A stretch of DNA of 64,000 nt from Leucaena leucocephala (taxonomy: Eukaryota > Streptophyta > Magnoliopsida > Fabales > Fabaceae). Position numbers and translations under genes: made by a program. The number at the start of each line of letters is the position of its first letter. Position 1 is the stretch's first letter. This document shows, one piece after another, positions 1-12,826 of the stretch. The stretch is from positions 2,052,001 to 2,116,000 of the forward strand of contig CM073569.1 in the NCBI GenBank assembly GCA_037074615.1, written 5' to 3'. The notes beneath the pieces are model-generated. The model was not told the DNA's origin. It saw only the letters and a list, made by a program, of their open reading frames with translations, and did not search any database.

Positions 1-3000
1 ATGGTGTGTTTGGTACAAGGGATTTAGAAATAAGAAGAGGGGAGGGCAGAAATTTTGCTTATTTTCTTTTATTTAGCACCACACATTTTTTACTAAATTT
101 TTTCCTGTCCTCCCTTCCTCTATAAATCTGACGGAATTTATGAGAACAATTAAATTTTTATCTTATTTTAACTATTATATCTATAATTTTTTAATATTTT
201 TAAAATACTTTTTTTGTATCTCGCAGTTGTCTATATAAAATATTTTTCTCTCCCCTCATAAATTAAACAATATAACATTAAAATTCCTATCTTTTACTTA
301 ATTTTTATAAATTCAAACAAAATAATATTAAAATCTTTCTATTTTCTTTCTCTCTTATCTCTTTAGTTGAGCCAAATACACCATTAATCATCGACATTAG
401 TCTTATTTGAACACTTAGCTCTTCCTTTGTCCCAGTCATCATATTTTGAGTGGCCCAAATAATTTACATTTAGATGCAACTTCGTAAATTAGTATGAAAT
501 TCGAGCCATTAGTCAAATTATATACTCGTATTTTATATTAGTATTGATTGATCTCAACATATAATAACCATAAATGGCGGTTCGGCTTGTTTCGGGCTCA
601 ATACACATGCATGGTTCCCACCCTAATCACTTGTCAATGACTTAACATACAAGACGCCATCAATGGGGTTGGTCCGAGTAGTAAACGGCTCGGTATCATT
701 TAAGCGAAGTTTTGAGTTGAAGCCTTGGCGTACGCAGAAAATTCCCGTTGGGAGACTCACCCACCATAGCCAGGTGCGCGACGCGGGTCGGATCTGTATG
801 TAGTCGGCGCAAAGCTCCGGTGAACCGGGTAGACAACAAAAAAAACATATGAGACGCCCCATGTAGCTCTATACACGTATAACACATGCATGCAATTCGT
901 TTTTGTCCAACATACATGCATGCAATTCAAATATATAGTGAATAAATTATTTATACTCTTAGAGTTGACAATATTTAAATCTTACATACTCTTCAGATAA
1001 CTATATAAAAATTAATAAAGTATATATATAATAATTTTGTTGAGATTATGTATTCCTTTATTTTTAGAATATACACAAAAAAAAAATTAAAGTGGAAGGA
1101 TCAACTAGATCATAGAATGAGAGGATTGATGTTCGACTCCTATTTTGTTAAGAAAAAATTATTTTGAGAGGCATCATAGTCGTAAAATTTTAATTTGAAA
1201 TAATAAATTATTTGGATATTTAATAATAAAATTTTAAAAAAAATCTGGCGATGTAAAGTTATGTTAAATATCTCTAGGTCTTAAATTTTATTTCTATATA
1301 AGACACATATATTAAGAGAGATAACTATAAATCTTAAAATTAAATATTTTATAATAGGATATGATAAATAATATATTTTTTTATAAAATATCTCAACAAA
1401 TTTTGATGGGAAAAAAATAACTTTACTAGGCGAGGAACGTGATTAGTGGCAAAGTATCATTAAAAATATCTATTATCTATTATGTGAAGATTTTTTTTCT
1501 CTTAATTATAGTTTTCAATTAAATTTATTTTTTTGGTATAGAAAAACTATTGACTGATTTGCGACTTAAGATTTTAACGCTTCAAAGTGCATCTGACGAA
1601 AGAATTCAGAAATTCTTACGAAGCTCAGAACATGCCTTGAAATATCGTCCCTGTAAATAAATAAAAATAAATAAATAAAATTAATTACAAATAAATGTAT
1701 AGACAAATAAATATAACTTTTATGAAGTAAAATTCATAAAGTTAACAGCGTATTTCGCCAATATACACCCATATTTATGTATAATGGCATATATGCTTCG
1801 CAGACAAGTAAATATCAGTACTTTAAAGTTGAAGGCTTAAAGCATCTTTTATAAAGGGAAAGAATGCTCATCCAATGGATTCCAGCTGGAAATGGTGAAA
1901 TGCTTTTATAATTACTAATCGTTTGTTACGAAATTAAAAATATAAATCTGACCACCTTTATTTAAACCATACGATAATTCATAATTTTTTTATCATTCTC
2001 AATTAACATATATATTTTTATAATATAATAAAAATATTAAAAATGAAAAGAATTATTCTCTCTATTCGTGTTAAAAATTAAAAGATGATGATGGGAACTT
2101 AAGTTTTGATATGAATTTAAGATTTTTTTTCTAACTGGACACTGATTCATTTAATTAACAGTTTTTAAAATGTGTTTCTCCAAATTTATTATTATTACTT
2201 TCCTTAAACAGTGGGATTTTTTTTGGCTAATCCGTTTCAATGATTTTCAGTTTCTGACTTGAATAATAACTATTCTTTTGGCTATATCCTACATTCATGA
2301 CATTTAAAAAGAGAGAAAACCTTAACAAAAAAAAACGTAGGAGAATTATTTAAATAATAACTATTTTTTAACCATCTTTGTAAACTACACACGATCAAAT
2401 TTAAACTTAATTAATTACGTGCATAAAATTTTAAATAATTAAAGATATGATTATGAAAAGGGAGAGAGTAATTTTAAGGAAATATCCATGTTATCCCAAT
2501 CAATAAAAAAAATTCCTTATATATTTAGATCCATTTTGTACGGAAAACTATTAAATAAGTTATATTCTTATTTTAAAAACACTAAAAATTAGATAACAAT
2601 AGTAAAAACACAGTAAGAAATATGAAGATTTTTTTTGGGTCAACAATATATTACGAGGATTTGAATTGAATTTGAATCCTAATAACTTTCTCAATCTCTA
2701 CCTAACACTCCTCTTCCGGGTGGCTTAATCTAATTGAATTTGCTTTCGCATTAACACAAATATTTTAAAATTGCGCTCAGATTTCATTTTTATTTATAAA
2801 AAGATAGTGGATAATTTCTGTCCCCGGTGCCACGTGGCAGAACCCTATTAGGGAGATTAACTAAAATTACGTGAGTTGAAAAGGGACCGAAGTGTCAAAG
2901 TGGTTTTCGTTTGCAGCGCCTCAGGAGGTGAAGTCAAGTCGTAGCCGATGGTATGGCAATACGCTGAAACAATCATTTCAGATTCACAGACAATTTGACA

Positions 3001-3150
3001 TATAAAGCCAAATTCCCAAATCAGAGTTTCAATGAAGAGGAAAAAAACCCTAAAAAGGGGGAGAGAGAAAACAAGAGGGTAATTAAATTAATCAAACCAA
3101 TCAGTATCTCTAATTTCGACAACTAATTGATTTTTCAGATTTTTTTCTTC
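1..3150. other. AT-rich intergenic DNA
   Basis: No gene is visible apart from the SINE at 659-844. The stretch is AT-rich with many short A and T runs, and no open frame resembles a known protein. At about 2630-2645 there is a T-run followed by gggtcaac. On the minus strand this reads as a SINE-like tail (gttgaccc followed by As), but the rest of that element could not be delimited. Confidence 0.6.
659..844 (+). mobile_element. tRNA-derived SINE, copy 1
   Basis: A GC-richer island of about 186 bp in AT-rich DNA. Near its 5' end it has a Pol III A-box-like segment (ggtccgagtagtaaacgg) and about 25 bp later a B-box-like segment (gttttgagttgaagcc). It ends in an A-rich tail (caacaaaaaaaa). It is flanked by an imperfect 14-bp target duplication, acatacaagacgcc at 645-658 and acatatgagacgcc at 845-858. 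The same sequence recurs in the other orientation at 38558-38718. The tRNA-derived class is inferred from box order, tail and target duplication. The minus-strand open frames over it are not genes. Confidence 0.8.
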
Positions 3151-3159
3151 GAATTAAAG

Positions 3160-3900
3160 CTTATTTAGATAGATTTAAAAAAAATATAAAAAAGAGAATT
3201 TTTAAGCAATTTTTAAAAAAGAATTTATAAAAAATAGTTTATAAAAAAAATAATTCAGAACAAATAAATATTTGGATAGTTATTACTTAAATTATTTTTA
3301 TAATTAATAAATTATCAAAAATTATATGATTTAAAAAAAATTATATTTCTTTTATTTTTTTCTCCCATTTCTCCTATTCTCTCCCCTATCAAAGCTGTTC
3401 CTCCCTGAGATTGTGGATGACGCCAATGTTGTTGAGAAGACTAGCACTGTCAGTGACGTATCTTCTTCTCTCTTCTTTCTTTCGTCTTCAGACCAGTGGA
3501 GAGAAGACTAGGAGACGACAAATCCATGACGGGAAGCACAAGAGACGATGAGACTTGACAGATCTCTTTTTCCTATTTATTCTTGGCGACGGACCTACTT
3601 CTTCCTCCGGTGATGATGACCATGTGGAGAGAATACGTTTGCTTCCAGCAGATGACCAGATTGGCGGTGGAGAGAATATGAAAAGAGAAAGAGAAGGGAA
3701 AAGAGAGGAAGGAGAAAAAAGGAGAAAAAAAATAGTACAAACAAAATAAAAATAAAATAATAATTATATAGTTTATAAATTTTTTTATTATTTTAAAAAT
3801 TATTTTTAACCGTTTATTTAAAATTATAATGTAATCTATTTTTTTGAAAATAAATATAACTATTTATTTTATTTTTAAATTAAAATTTAGGTAAAAAAAT
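3160..3900. mobile_element. MITE-like element with GC-richer core (copy M6)
   Basis: The left end (cttatttagatagattt) and the interior run 'ataaattatcaaaaattata' match the left halves of elements at 57985, 33199 and 46991. The right part (tagtttataaatttttttatt, then gtttatttaaaattataa) matches their right halves. Between them lies about 350 bp of GC-richer DNA (about 3390-3720) rich in gacga and tcttc motifs. Terminal inverted repeats are weak and exact ends are uncertain. It sits about 100 bp upstream of the PMT promoter. Confidence 0.5.
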
Positions 3901-4009
3901 ATTTTTAAAATCTAGTTGTTAGTATTTTATTCGATTTTACAAGAATCAGCAGCATGGCAGTCGAACATAACGAGAGGACAGCGAGGCCCACACATGGCTG
4001 GCGAACAGT

Positions 4010-4017
4010 TATATAAG
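4010..4017 (+). promoter_or_regulatory. TATA box of the PMT gene
   Basis: The sequence tatataag lies about 35 bp before the likely transcription start near 4045. A 5' UTR exon follows, ending at the donor ccaaccg|gtacgt (4187/4188). A 1.49-kb leader intron then ends at ttctgcag (5678). The leader contains an upstream ATG at 4059-4061, which may or may not lie within the transcript. Confidence 0.55.
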
Positions 4018-5704
4018 CGTTCAGTTCAGCTCGTTTAGCAGCGATTTCTGACTCGTTGATGCATGTTGCCTTCATTCTAGGCCTTTTCCCTCTCTTCTCT
4101 CGAGTCTCAATCTCTGAGAGAAGCGTTTCGGTCTCGCCCCTTTTACCCTTTTCACATTCTTTCAACGCATACCCACAACACCAACCGGTACGTCCTTCCC
4201 ATTCTTTCTTGTCTTTCTTTCCTTATTGTCATTGTTACTTTTTTTCTCCCGAGATTTTTTTGGCTCTTTTAAACTCCATCCCTCAATTCTCGCAGCCAAC
4301 ACTTGTTGAATTGTCCGTCGTTGTATTGTGAGGGTTGATTCTTACCTCTCCCTCAGCTTGTTTGGTTGTGTATTCCTCTGTTTATTAGTGCTTGCTTCTT
4401 CATCGATTTCCTTCTTCTGTCAGATCTCTTTGGATTGAAACATCTTTGTCTCTCATTCAAACTCATTCTGTTCTTTGGAGTCACAGATCTGATTTGCACT
4501 CGTGGCTTTTATGTTTTTGTGTTTTTGTTCAGTTTCCTATTTTTATGTTCTCTGAATTTCTTTCCCGGTATGTGTGCTTGAGTGCTTATACTGCTTTGTT
4601 CTAAAAGCTTCCCTCTTTCAGGATTATTGTAATTTTTTTTGGATGAAATGCATTTTTTATATTCTGAACCAGCAAAACTTCGATAACAAAGCTGCGCTTC
4701 TTCTTCTTATTTTTTACCTTTTTAATTCCTTGCTTGTGGGTTCTTCGGTCTCGCTCTGTTTGAGTGTCATGCTGCCATTGATGATTCGTACGAGAAGCAC
4801 TTGATCGGCAAGCACTGACAAATGAATAATGGAATCTTTTCGTGTATGTCAAGAAATGATTATATTACTTTATGCACTTTCGATCTTTCACCTGCTCCTT
4901 ACTTTTCCTTTGCCCCTTCCATCAATAGCATGTTTCAAGATCTAGTGCTTCGCTTCGCCTTTTTCACGGGCCCTATGCCATGTGAAATTTATAAAGGCAA
5001 AGTGACATGGAAAGCAGTAAGTGTCGGCAGTGTGTGATTTTTTATTTGCAGGTTAGCCTTGCCATTACGTTGAGTAACTTGCAACAGCTGGAGTTTATCA
5101 TTTTTTTAAAAAAATCTTTCCATCTTTTTCCCGAAAACTTGATCTTTCCCGAAAGTTTTTGTCGTGTCATATTGATTTCAGTATTGTAAGTTTCTCAGCA
5201 ATCAACATCCTTTGCTGTTTCTGGATATTGATTTGTTGGTCTTTGCTTTTCAATGAAGCCATCTAAAATTTCCGAGGTCCCTCTAGTTAATTGGCAGAAC
5301 TAGGGTGGTATGTTGATTCAAATAGAGTTGTTTTTTGAATTTGTAAGAGTCCTTAATTTATAGATGGTAATGCCCACTTGATTGCTGGAAATTTTAGGAA
5401 GGAAATGTTAGAATAGCATGACAGATGTAATTATATTCATGTGCGAGTTTTCAAATGACTTCATTAATAGAAACTTGAATTTGTACGATGGTTTTGACTT
5501 GATGTAATTACATACGGGTGAGAATGATAATGGCTGACAATTGTGAATGAGATGTGAATCTGACTTGTAAAAGCCATATTGGTCATTCTATCTATAGTCA
5601 TTTTGTTATAAATTTGAGTGGGCGGGATGTGACACTGTTGTATTGCTATAAAGCTGAGTATATTGTACTGTTCTGCAGATACTTTGTTGATTAATTCTTG
5701 GACC

Positions 5705-8650
5705 ATGAAGCATAAAGATGGAAAACCGATCACCCATCCGGACAAGAATTCAAGAGCTATCGCTATGGCAATCTTGTTTGTGGTGCTATGTGGACTTTCT
5801 TTCTATCTAGGTGGGATCTTCTGTTCTGAGAAGGGAAAATTTGTCGCCATTAATACTCAAAAGACAGCTTCTTCAAAAGAATCAGCAGTAGCTCCTCTGC
5901 CAGTTAAATCCAAAAGCTTCCCTGAATGCGGCATTGACTATCAAGACTACACTCCATGCACGGATCCAAGGGTATATTATTATGAGTTTATTTCTTTGGT
6001 TTCTGTAGAATTCATAGAAAAAAGTTGCATCATTGATTAAATTAAGCATGATTTTACAGAGGTGGAAGAAGTATGGTTACTATCGGCTTACTTTGTTGGA
6101 GCGCCATTGCCCTCCAATTTTTGAGAGGAAAGAGTGCTTAGTTCCTCCCCCAAATGGATATAAGCCTCCAATTAGATGGCCAAAGAGCAGGGATGAATGT
6201 TGGTACAGGTACAATATGCTTTAATGGGCTCTAGCATTCTAAGGAATGTGCCATTAAGTTGGCTGCAATTAAATCCAAGCTGGCCATTAAGTTTTATGTT
6301 ACCCCTAATTTCAGGAATGTGCCATATGATTGGATTAACAAGCAGAAGTCTAATCAGCATTGGTTGATAAAGAAAGGGGAGAAATTTCTCTTTCCTGGTG
6401 GTGGTACTATGTTCCCCAATGGTGTGAGTCAATTTGTTGATTTAATGCAAGATCTCATTCCAGAAATGAAAGATGGGACTATTCGAACTGCCCTTGATAC
6501 TGGTTGTGGGGTGAGTTTTACATGTTTTTGTAACAACATTTTTTTTGGGTATTAATACTTATAATGAATCTCGGCAATCTTTTTAGACATTGGTATAGTT
6601 ACACCTGTTGCCTTTTCTGTATTTATTTTCTTGACTGCATTGTATATCTTATAGTTACACCTGTTAGAAATTAACAATATGTCCCTGTTTTATCCTAGGT
6701 TGCTAGCTGGGGTGGTGACTTGTTAGATCGTGGAATTCTAACAGTTTCTCTTGCTCCAAGGGATAACCATGAAGCTCAAGTTCAATTTGCTCTGGAACGT
6801 GGCATCCCTGCAATTCTTGGTGTGATTTCTACCCAGCGACTTCCATTCCCATCAAACTCCTTTGATATGGCTCATTGCTCAAGATGCCTCATCCCATGGA
6901 CAGAATTTGGTAAATTTTCACTCGATTGCTAACTTCTATCAATTAAACTGATTAACATAGTTGAGTCCTTGTGAGTAGAAAATTTTGGTTACCAAGTATT
7001 ATTAGCTTGCATCAGCATCCGGCATTCTTTTTCTCCCCTAATCTGTTGGTTGCAAATGATATGGGGTACTCTCTCATAATCCCTATATCTATTTCATCAA
7101 TGAAAAGCCTGCTTTCCTTATGAGTGTATTTTTAATGGTTTCCATTAGGCTCTTTCTGCTTAGTGCTAAGAAGTCTACTCTCCTTTTGTTTTGTGTGCAA
7201 CTTTTTGTTTATTCAGCTATTCTACCTCGTTTTAGTATAAGGAATATCTATTTTCAGGTGGAATTTACCTCCTTGAAATCCATCGTATACTTCGTCCTGG
7301 TGGCTTCTGGGTCTTGTCTGGTCCTCCAGTCAACTATGAGAACAGGTGGCGTGGATGGAACACAACTGTGGAAGAGCAAAGATCAGATTATGAGAAGTTG
7401 CAAGACTTGTTGACTTCATTGTGCTTTAAAATGTACAATAAGAAAGGTGACATTGCTGTATGGCAGAAATCTCTAGATAACAGTTGCTATGATAAGCTGG
7501 CTAAGGAAACCTATCCACCAAAATGCGATGACAGCCTCGAGCCTGATTCAGCATGGTACACACCACTCCGTGCTTGTATTGTAGTTCCGGATCCAAAGCT
7601 CAAGAAATCAGCTATGGCCACCATTCCCAAGTGGCCCGAGCGATTGCATGTTGCCCCTGAACGAGCTTCTCTTATTCATGGTGGAAGTTCTAGCGCTTTC
7701 AATCATGATGACAACAGGTGGAAGAACCGTATTGGGCACTACAAGAAGTTGCTTCCTGACATTGGGACTGATAAGATTAGGAATGTGATGGACATGAATA
7801 CGGTTTATGGAGGTTTTGCTGCAGCTTTGATTAGTGATCCTGTGTGGGTCATGAATGTGGTCTCATCTTATGCTCCCAATACACTTCCAGTGGTTTATGA
7901 TCGAGGCCTTATTGGAACCTTGCATGATTGGTAAGTTTAAAATGTTGTTTAGGAACAAAAACCTTTTGAAATTGTGAATTTTACTTGCCCAGTTATCATA
8001 ATCTTCTATTGATTTGAATTTTGTTGTTTGGTAGGTGTGAAGCCTTTTCAACATATCCTCGAACTTATGACCTGCTCCATCTTGATGGACTCTTTACCGA
8101 AGAAAGACAGAGGTAACTTTGTCAATTCATTTACTTTTATTCTTAGAATATTTTATAACAGCTTTGAACTTTGATTCTTGCATATAACTACTTAAATATG
8201 GTCTTAAAACGTTCCACATGTATCTTTTTTCTTAATCAGGTTTAAGCCAATAGCAAATCACATTATTTGACTTGATCATGTTGCAGCAGGAATCTTAGAT
8301 CTTTCATGAGATGAATTCGTTACTTTTTTCCCATGTCACTTGTAGATCACTCATCAATAATACCGATTATAGTACTGATATACCACTCAATCCAAACTAA
8401 ACATGCTTGATTTGTTCTTGACAGATGTGAAATGAAGTATGTGCTGCTGGAGATGGACCGAATTTTACGCCCTACCGGGTACGCAATAATTCGAGAAGCC
8501 AACTATTATATCGATGCTATTTCCGGCATCGCCAAGGGTATGCGATGGTCATGTCATAAAAAAGAAACTGAAGATGGGTCTGATAGAGAGAAGATATTGA
8601 TATGCCAGAAAAAGCTATGGCAGTCATCATCCAACAGGCGCTCAAGATGA
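5705..8650 (+). CDS. Probable pectin-type methyltransferase, PMT20/PMT21-like
   Basis: This putative S-adenosylmethionine-dependent methyltransferase belongs to the plant DUF248 (Methyltransf_29) family. Members are Golgi type II membrane proteins thought to methylate cell-wall polysaccharides. Coding exons are 5705-5971, 6060-6208, 6315-6510, 6699-6909, 7258-7930, 8035-8112 and 8425-8650, giving 599 aa, the usual family length. A short cytosolic N-terminus (MKHKDGKP) precedes one membrane span (AIAMAILFVVLCGLSFYLGG). The lumenal part starts with conserved FPECGIDYQDYTPCTDP. The first SAM motif is DTGCGVASWGGDLL, followed later by GGIYLLEIHRILRPGGFW and the second-domain motif RNVMDMNTVYGGFAAAL. 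The N-terminus most resembles Arabidopsis PMT20 and PMT21 (ERD3), recalled from memory. All splice sites are GT-AG and in phase, so the gene looks intact. The methyl acceptor is not shown by sequence. Confidence 0.93.
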
Positions 8651-10700
8651 CAGCTCTGGATGCAGAACCAGTGGTGTGATGAGAGGCTAGAGCTGTTAAT
8701 TCCATGAGTATAAGATGCAAAGGGAAGCGAGCTCGATGCCGCTCTCAGCAAAAGATTGGTTGATTCTATCAAAGATACCAAGAGTCAGTAAAGAGTTAAA
8801 GTTGGTTTATTCAAGAATTAGTAACTTTCAATAATCTTAATTTTATAGAGAAAATTTTCGTATTTATTATATATTCTTACAACACATATATTCTTTATAT
8901 GGTTTAAGTGTATCGGATATTGCTCCCTTTTATCTCTCTCTCTGTCTATTGTCCTTTCTTTTGTTGCTTTTGTGTAGTATGAAAGTGAATTCATGTCAAG
9001 AAATGAGAAGAAAGTTTTAAATTCCATAGATACAGCAAGTGACTCCCACCATTCCCGTCATTTAAAAATTGCTGCTTTTTTCAAGTAAAATGAACAATGC
9101 TGTTGATATGTAATTTTATTTTTATTTCCTTTTCTGAAAATGAAATAATCTTTTTCTCTATATACATGCTTGACTCCTTTTATTAATAATAGTATTCTTA
9201 ATTCAAAGAATTCAGTGTCCCCTTTTAACAATCTTTTGAGCCGAGTACTTCATGGAGTGAGATAAATTAATTATCTAATTTTTATATTAATAATTAAATA
9301 AAAAATATATTGCATGATCCCAAGATTAATACTATGCGATAACTTTCTTTAAAAAAGCAATAGGGGTGGGAAAATATGGGAAAACTTGACATTATAGTTT
9401 TGCAAACATGAAGAGTAATGATAGTTTAACTGATAAATAAGTAAGACATATGATTATTTAAAGTGTGTTCGATCTTTGAGGAATACTATTTTATTATGGT
9501 TCCAGTCGCAGTATTTAGGGAGGTATCCTAACTCCTGGATCTCTAGATTTATACTTGAGGGTAATAGACGGCTCGTCTTACTTGATATTGGTATCGTCTA
9601 GAAGGAAAGAAGACTTCACCCTACTCTTATATCATTGGTAAGTCTAATCTCTTTTTAAAAATTTTTATATCAACAAAAAAGTGATGAGTGATGATAAATT
9701 TTAAATTATTGGGATAATTTAAAAATCTTAATTTAGTCTTATACATGGATAACTCTTAAGATGAAAATGCTCAAGAATACTTTTATATAAAATATGGGCT
9801 GTGTATATATAAAATATAATAATTCTTTAGTACTACGTTGACTTCTGCTTATGTGGCACGATCTCACCACTAAAAGTACTTATAATAATCAGTATTATTA
9901 TATTTTTTAAAGTTTTTTTTATCGTTATCCTCAGATTTTTTAATTTAAATTTTTGCCAACTTTTTTTAAAATATAAATATTCCTACATTAAATCTCACAA
10001 ACTATTTTTTTTAGATAAGACCCTTTCTATACATGCTGCTGTTTCACAATCTATTTTAATTCAATCAAATTCAAATTATGTTTCAGACAGGAAAAACATG
10101 CAATTCAAGCAAAAATAATTTGGCTAAAAAAAAAGTTAAAATAATAAATAAATAATCTTATCACTTTTTTTTTAATGTCGATCTTTTTCATTCTAATATC
10201 GTCGTCTTCCTGACTTAGGGCTGTTTAGGGTGACAGCTATCTCCCACATCTTGAAGCTTCTCCGTTCTCGTCACCGAGGCCAAATTAACGGGATTGCACT
10301 TCACTCTTATCGAGCCATATTCGGTAAATAGAGTACCCGAAATTCCTCCGTAGTATAATCTTAACTGATGGTTTGTCTTTCGATAGTCTTTTTGCCCCTT
10401 GATTTATCCTGAACCTTCGAAATTCTTCTATGGTGCGGCATTTTGCCATTCTCTCTCTCTCTCTCTCTCTATACCTTTTTTTTATACGATCTTTGCATAC
10501 GCAGAATTTGAAGTCTTCTCCCATTTTATCTGCCCAACCGACTGGATAGTAGAAGAACATTATTAATTTGGGTGCTATTTTGTGATTGCAAATATTCTCT
10601 CGTGTACTTGGAATCACTAGGTCCAGCGTTCCTCTTTCTTTCTCTGGATAATCTTGTTTTCTTGACTCTGTTTGTAGTGTTAATTTTTTAAACTTCATCA
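8651..10700. other. PMT 3' UTR and spacer
   Basis: The first few hundred bases are the PMT 3' UTR. The rest is AT-rich spacer holding the SINE at 9421-9680. A CT microsatellite of about 20 bp lies at 10453-10472, in the probable leader of the next gene. No other coding signal was seen. Confidence 0.5.
9421..9680 (+). mobile_element. tRNA-derived SINE, second family
   Basis: The element begins with an A-box-like segment (tagtttaactgataaataag) and has a B-box-like gtgttcgatctttg about 35 bp later. It ends in tttttatatcaacaaaaaa. It is flanked by an 11-bp duplication with one mismatch, gagtaatgata at 9413-9423 and gagtgatgata at 9686-9696; the 5' duplication overlaps the A-box by a few bases. 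A diverged partial copy lies at 30570-30730. Confidence 0.6.
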
Positions 10701-10749
10701 ATAACGGAGCTGGTTTCTTGCTGGAAGAATACTATTTTCCTCTCACAAG

Positions 10750-12826
10750 ATGATTGATTTGTTTTTGTCGGAGCCCAGCTGGGATGAAGATGTGGATAGC
10801 GGCGACTCAATGAAATTGAGAATATCCCTTTTGAATGAGTTGGAATCTACTATTTGGTCATTGATCATGTCAGGAAGTCGATCAGAAGCTCGACTATGGC
10901 TTTGTAACACCATTGCAGGAATGACTTCCATCACTCCTCGCCACCAGCGTGAGTTATTTCTGAATTTACTTAGATCACAGAAGCCGGGTTTAGCTTCTCA
11001 GCTTTTGCATATAATGTTTGAAAAGAAACCACAGATGGGGGGATCCATTTTAGCAAAGAGAAGTCGCATACTTGAAAATTTTTTTGAAGGTGAGTTTCGT
11101 ATATGCTTTTGTTCATAGCTGGACTAGTTTGATCATGAAACTGCAGGGGCTACGGTCCATTTTTTTGTTTGTTTGTGTGTAATTATGAGTCCTGATAGTG
11201 CAAGATTTTGAGGAATGCAGGTAATCCAAAGCGTGTATTGCAGTGGTTTGTCAATTATTCCTCCGGCAGCGGACTGGAGCTGGGAAAAGGTGCAAAGGCG
11301 TTATCCCGATTTGCATTCAAAAATAGGGATATTTGTTGGGAGGAGTTGGAGTGGAAGGGAAAACATGGGCAATCACCAGCAGTAGTTGCTACAAAGCCTC
11401 ATTATTTTCTTGATTTGGATATCCAGCAAACTGTAGAAAATTTTCTGGAGAATGTTCCCGAATTTTGGTCATCCAATGAGTTTGCAGAGTCAGTGAAAGA
11501 TGGTGATATTTTTTTCATTGACAGGCAATTCTTCGTGCAGTATTTTATTGAATTAATGTATAAAGAGGATGCAAGAGATATATGGGAAGTTATAGATGAG
11601 TTCCTCACTGAGCAGCCATTTTCTTCTTTGTGTCAACACCTTCTTATAACTCTTGAAGAGCAGGATTTATTCAACTTTTTGAAACTTCTTAGTGGATTTC
11701 TTCACCCAATATCTAAACATTGCAACAGCATCTCTAGTTTGTTTGAGATTGTACTTGTAAAGTGTGAAGTTCCTGAATCTATTGACCAGATGCTACTGTT
11801 AAATGCTATCATTACCCAGGGAAGGCAGCTTCTTCGTCTTCTGCATGATGACGATGCCCAAAATTCAGAGGAAAGAATCAAAGAAATTGTCTCAAAGATA
11901 TCTGCAATACCAAGCAACTCAAATAGCTTGATTCCATTCTTTAAGAATGTTTGTAAGATGTCAACTTCAGAAGTGATAAAGTGTCTGGGACTTCAATGTT
12001 GGGTTCTTTATTATAGAATGTTGCAAGAATGCCATACTCCTGAATCATGGGAGTCTGTCCTTCTGAATAATCATATTGGTTTCCGCACCTCCAACAAATA
12101 TGCATTGCTAGGGGATGATGGATCATCAGATGAACATCTTTATAGTAATGATTGTACTCCTTCAATAGTAGATAAAAGTAAGAAGAAACGAAAGGCTCGG
12201 AAGAAAAGGAGGAGGAACCATGATCTTGATGATGATGTACTGCCAAATTTTGATTCTACAAGTGAGAAGTTGGATTTGCTATCAAATTCTGGAAGCTGGT
12301 TGCTTTCAACTGATGGGTATCTTGCAACGTGGACTAATGTTAGTTGATCCCTTTATCTTCGAATAAAATCTATTAAGCCTCTAACTAACACTTAAATGAA
12401 ACTGTATTTTAGTTGTATTAAGCTGCTTTATTCTTGATACAATAGTTCTGCCATTAAATGATGATCTGTGATATTCAAATGCATTCAGATGTGTAAATCC
12501 CCATATTGAATGAATTTGAAGCAGTACTAGCTACTATATAAGATGTCAATAGACAGAGAAGGAGTAAAATTGTTTGTGGTTTAAACTTAATATTAAGAAT
12601 CTAGCTAGTATTGAATCATTTAATTTAATATCTTCCCTTTTGGCTTCCGGTCTTCTAGATGATAAAGTGTTTGGAAATTTTTAGTTTTTGGTAAAGAAAT
12701 CCAAAACATTGAAATATAATCTGTTGTGCCTGATTGTTTGATAATTTCTCTATCTAGGTAGATTTGCCTGACCACCTTCATTTACATTGCTTGTCAAAGT
12801 GGATGACATGGCTTTTTGCCAAGTGA
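10750..12826 (+). CDS. Uncharacterised plant protein, 508 aa
   Basis: I do not recognise this family. Three exons (10750-11089, 11221-12338, 12758-12826) join in phase at GT-AG sites. The last exon was found by reading on from the donor aat|gttagt to the acceptor tatctag and adds a Trp-rich end (DLPDHLHLHCLSKWMTWLFAKW). The protein is largely helical in composition, with no signal peptide or membrane span. Near the C-terminus (about residues 434-445) a run of Lys and Arg (KKKRKARKKRRR) followed by DLDDD looks like a nuclear localisation signal. The start is the first ATG after an in-frame stop-rich leader and begins MIDLFLSEPSWDED. If the 12338 intron were retained, translation would stop three codons later and lose the Trp-rich tail. 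Function unknown; a nuclear role is inference only. Confidence 0.85.

Noticed and set aside
623..917. Two minus-strand open frames of 73-79 codons
   Set aside because: They lie over the SINE at 659-844, in antisense to its Pol III boxes.
1090..1170. tRNA-like segment (agtggaaggatcaactagat; gatgttcgactcc)
   Set aside because: Box-like motifs are present, but no cloverleaf, tail or target duplication could be found, so neither a tRNA nor a SINE is claimed.
4056..5189. Several plus-strand frames before the PMT start
   Set aside because: They fall in the PMT leader exon and leader intron and have hydrophobic, low-complexity translations with no family similarity.
11941..12246. His-rich minus-strand frame
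   Set aside because: Shadow of the 508-aa gene's second exon.
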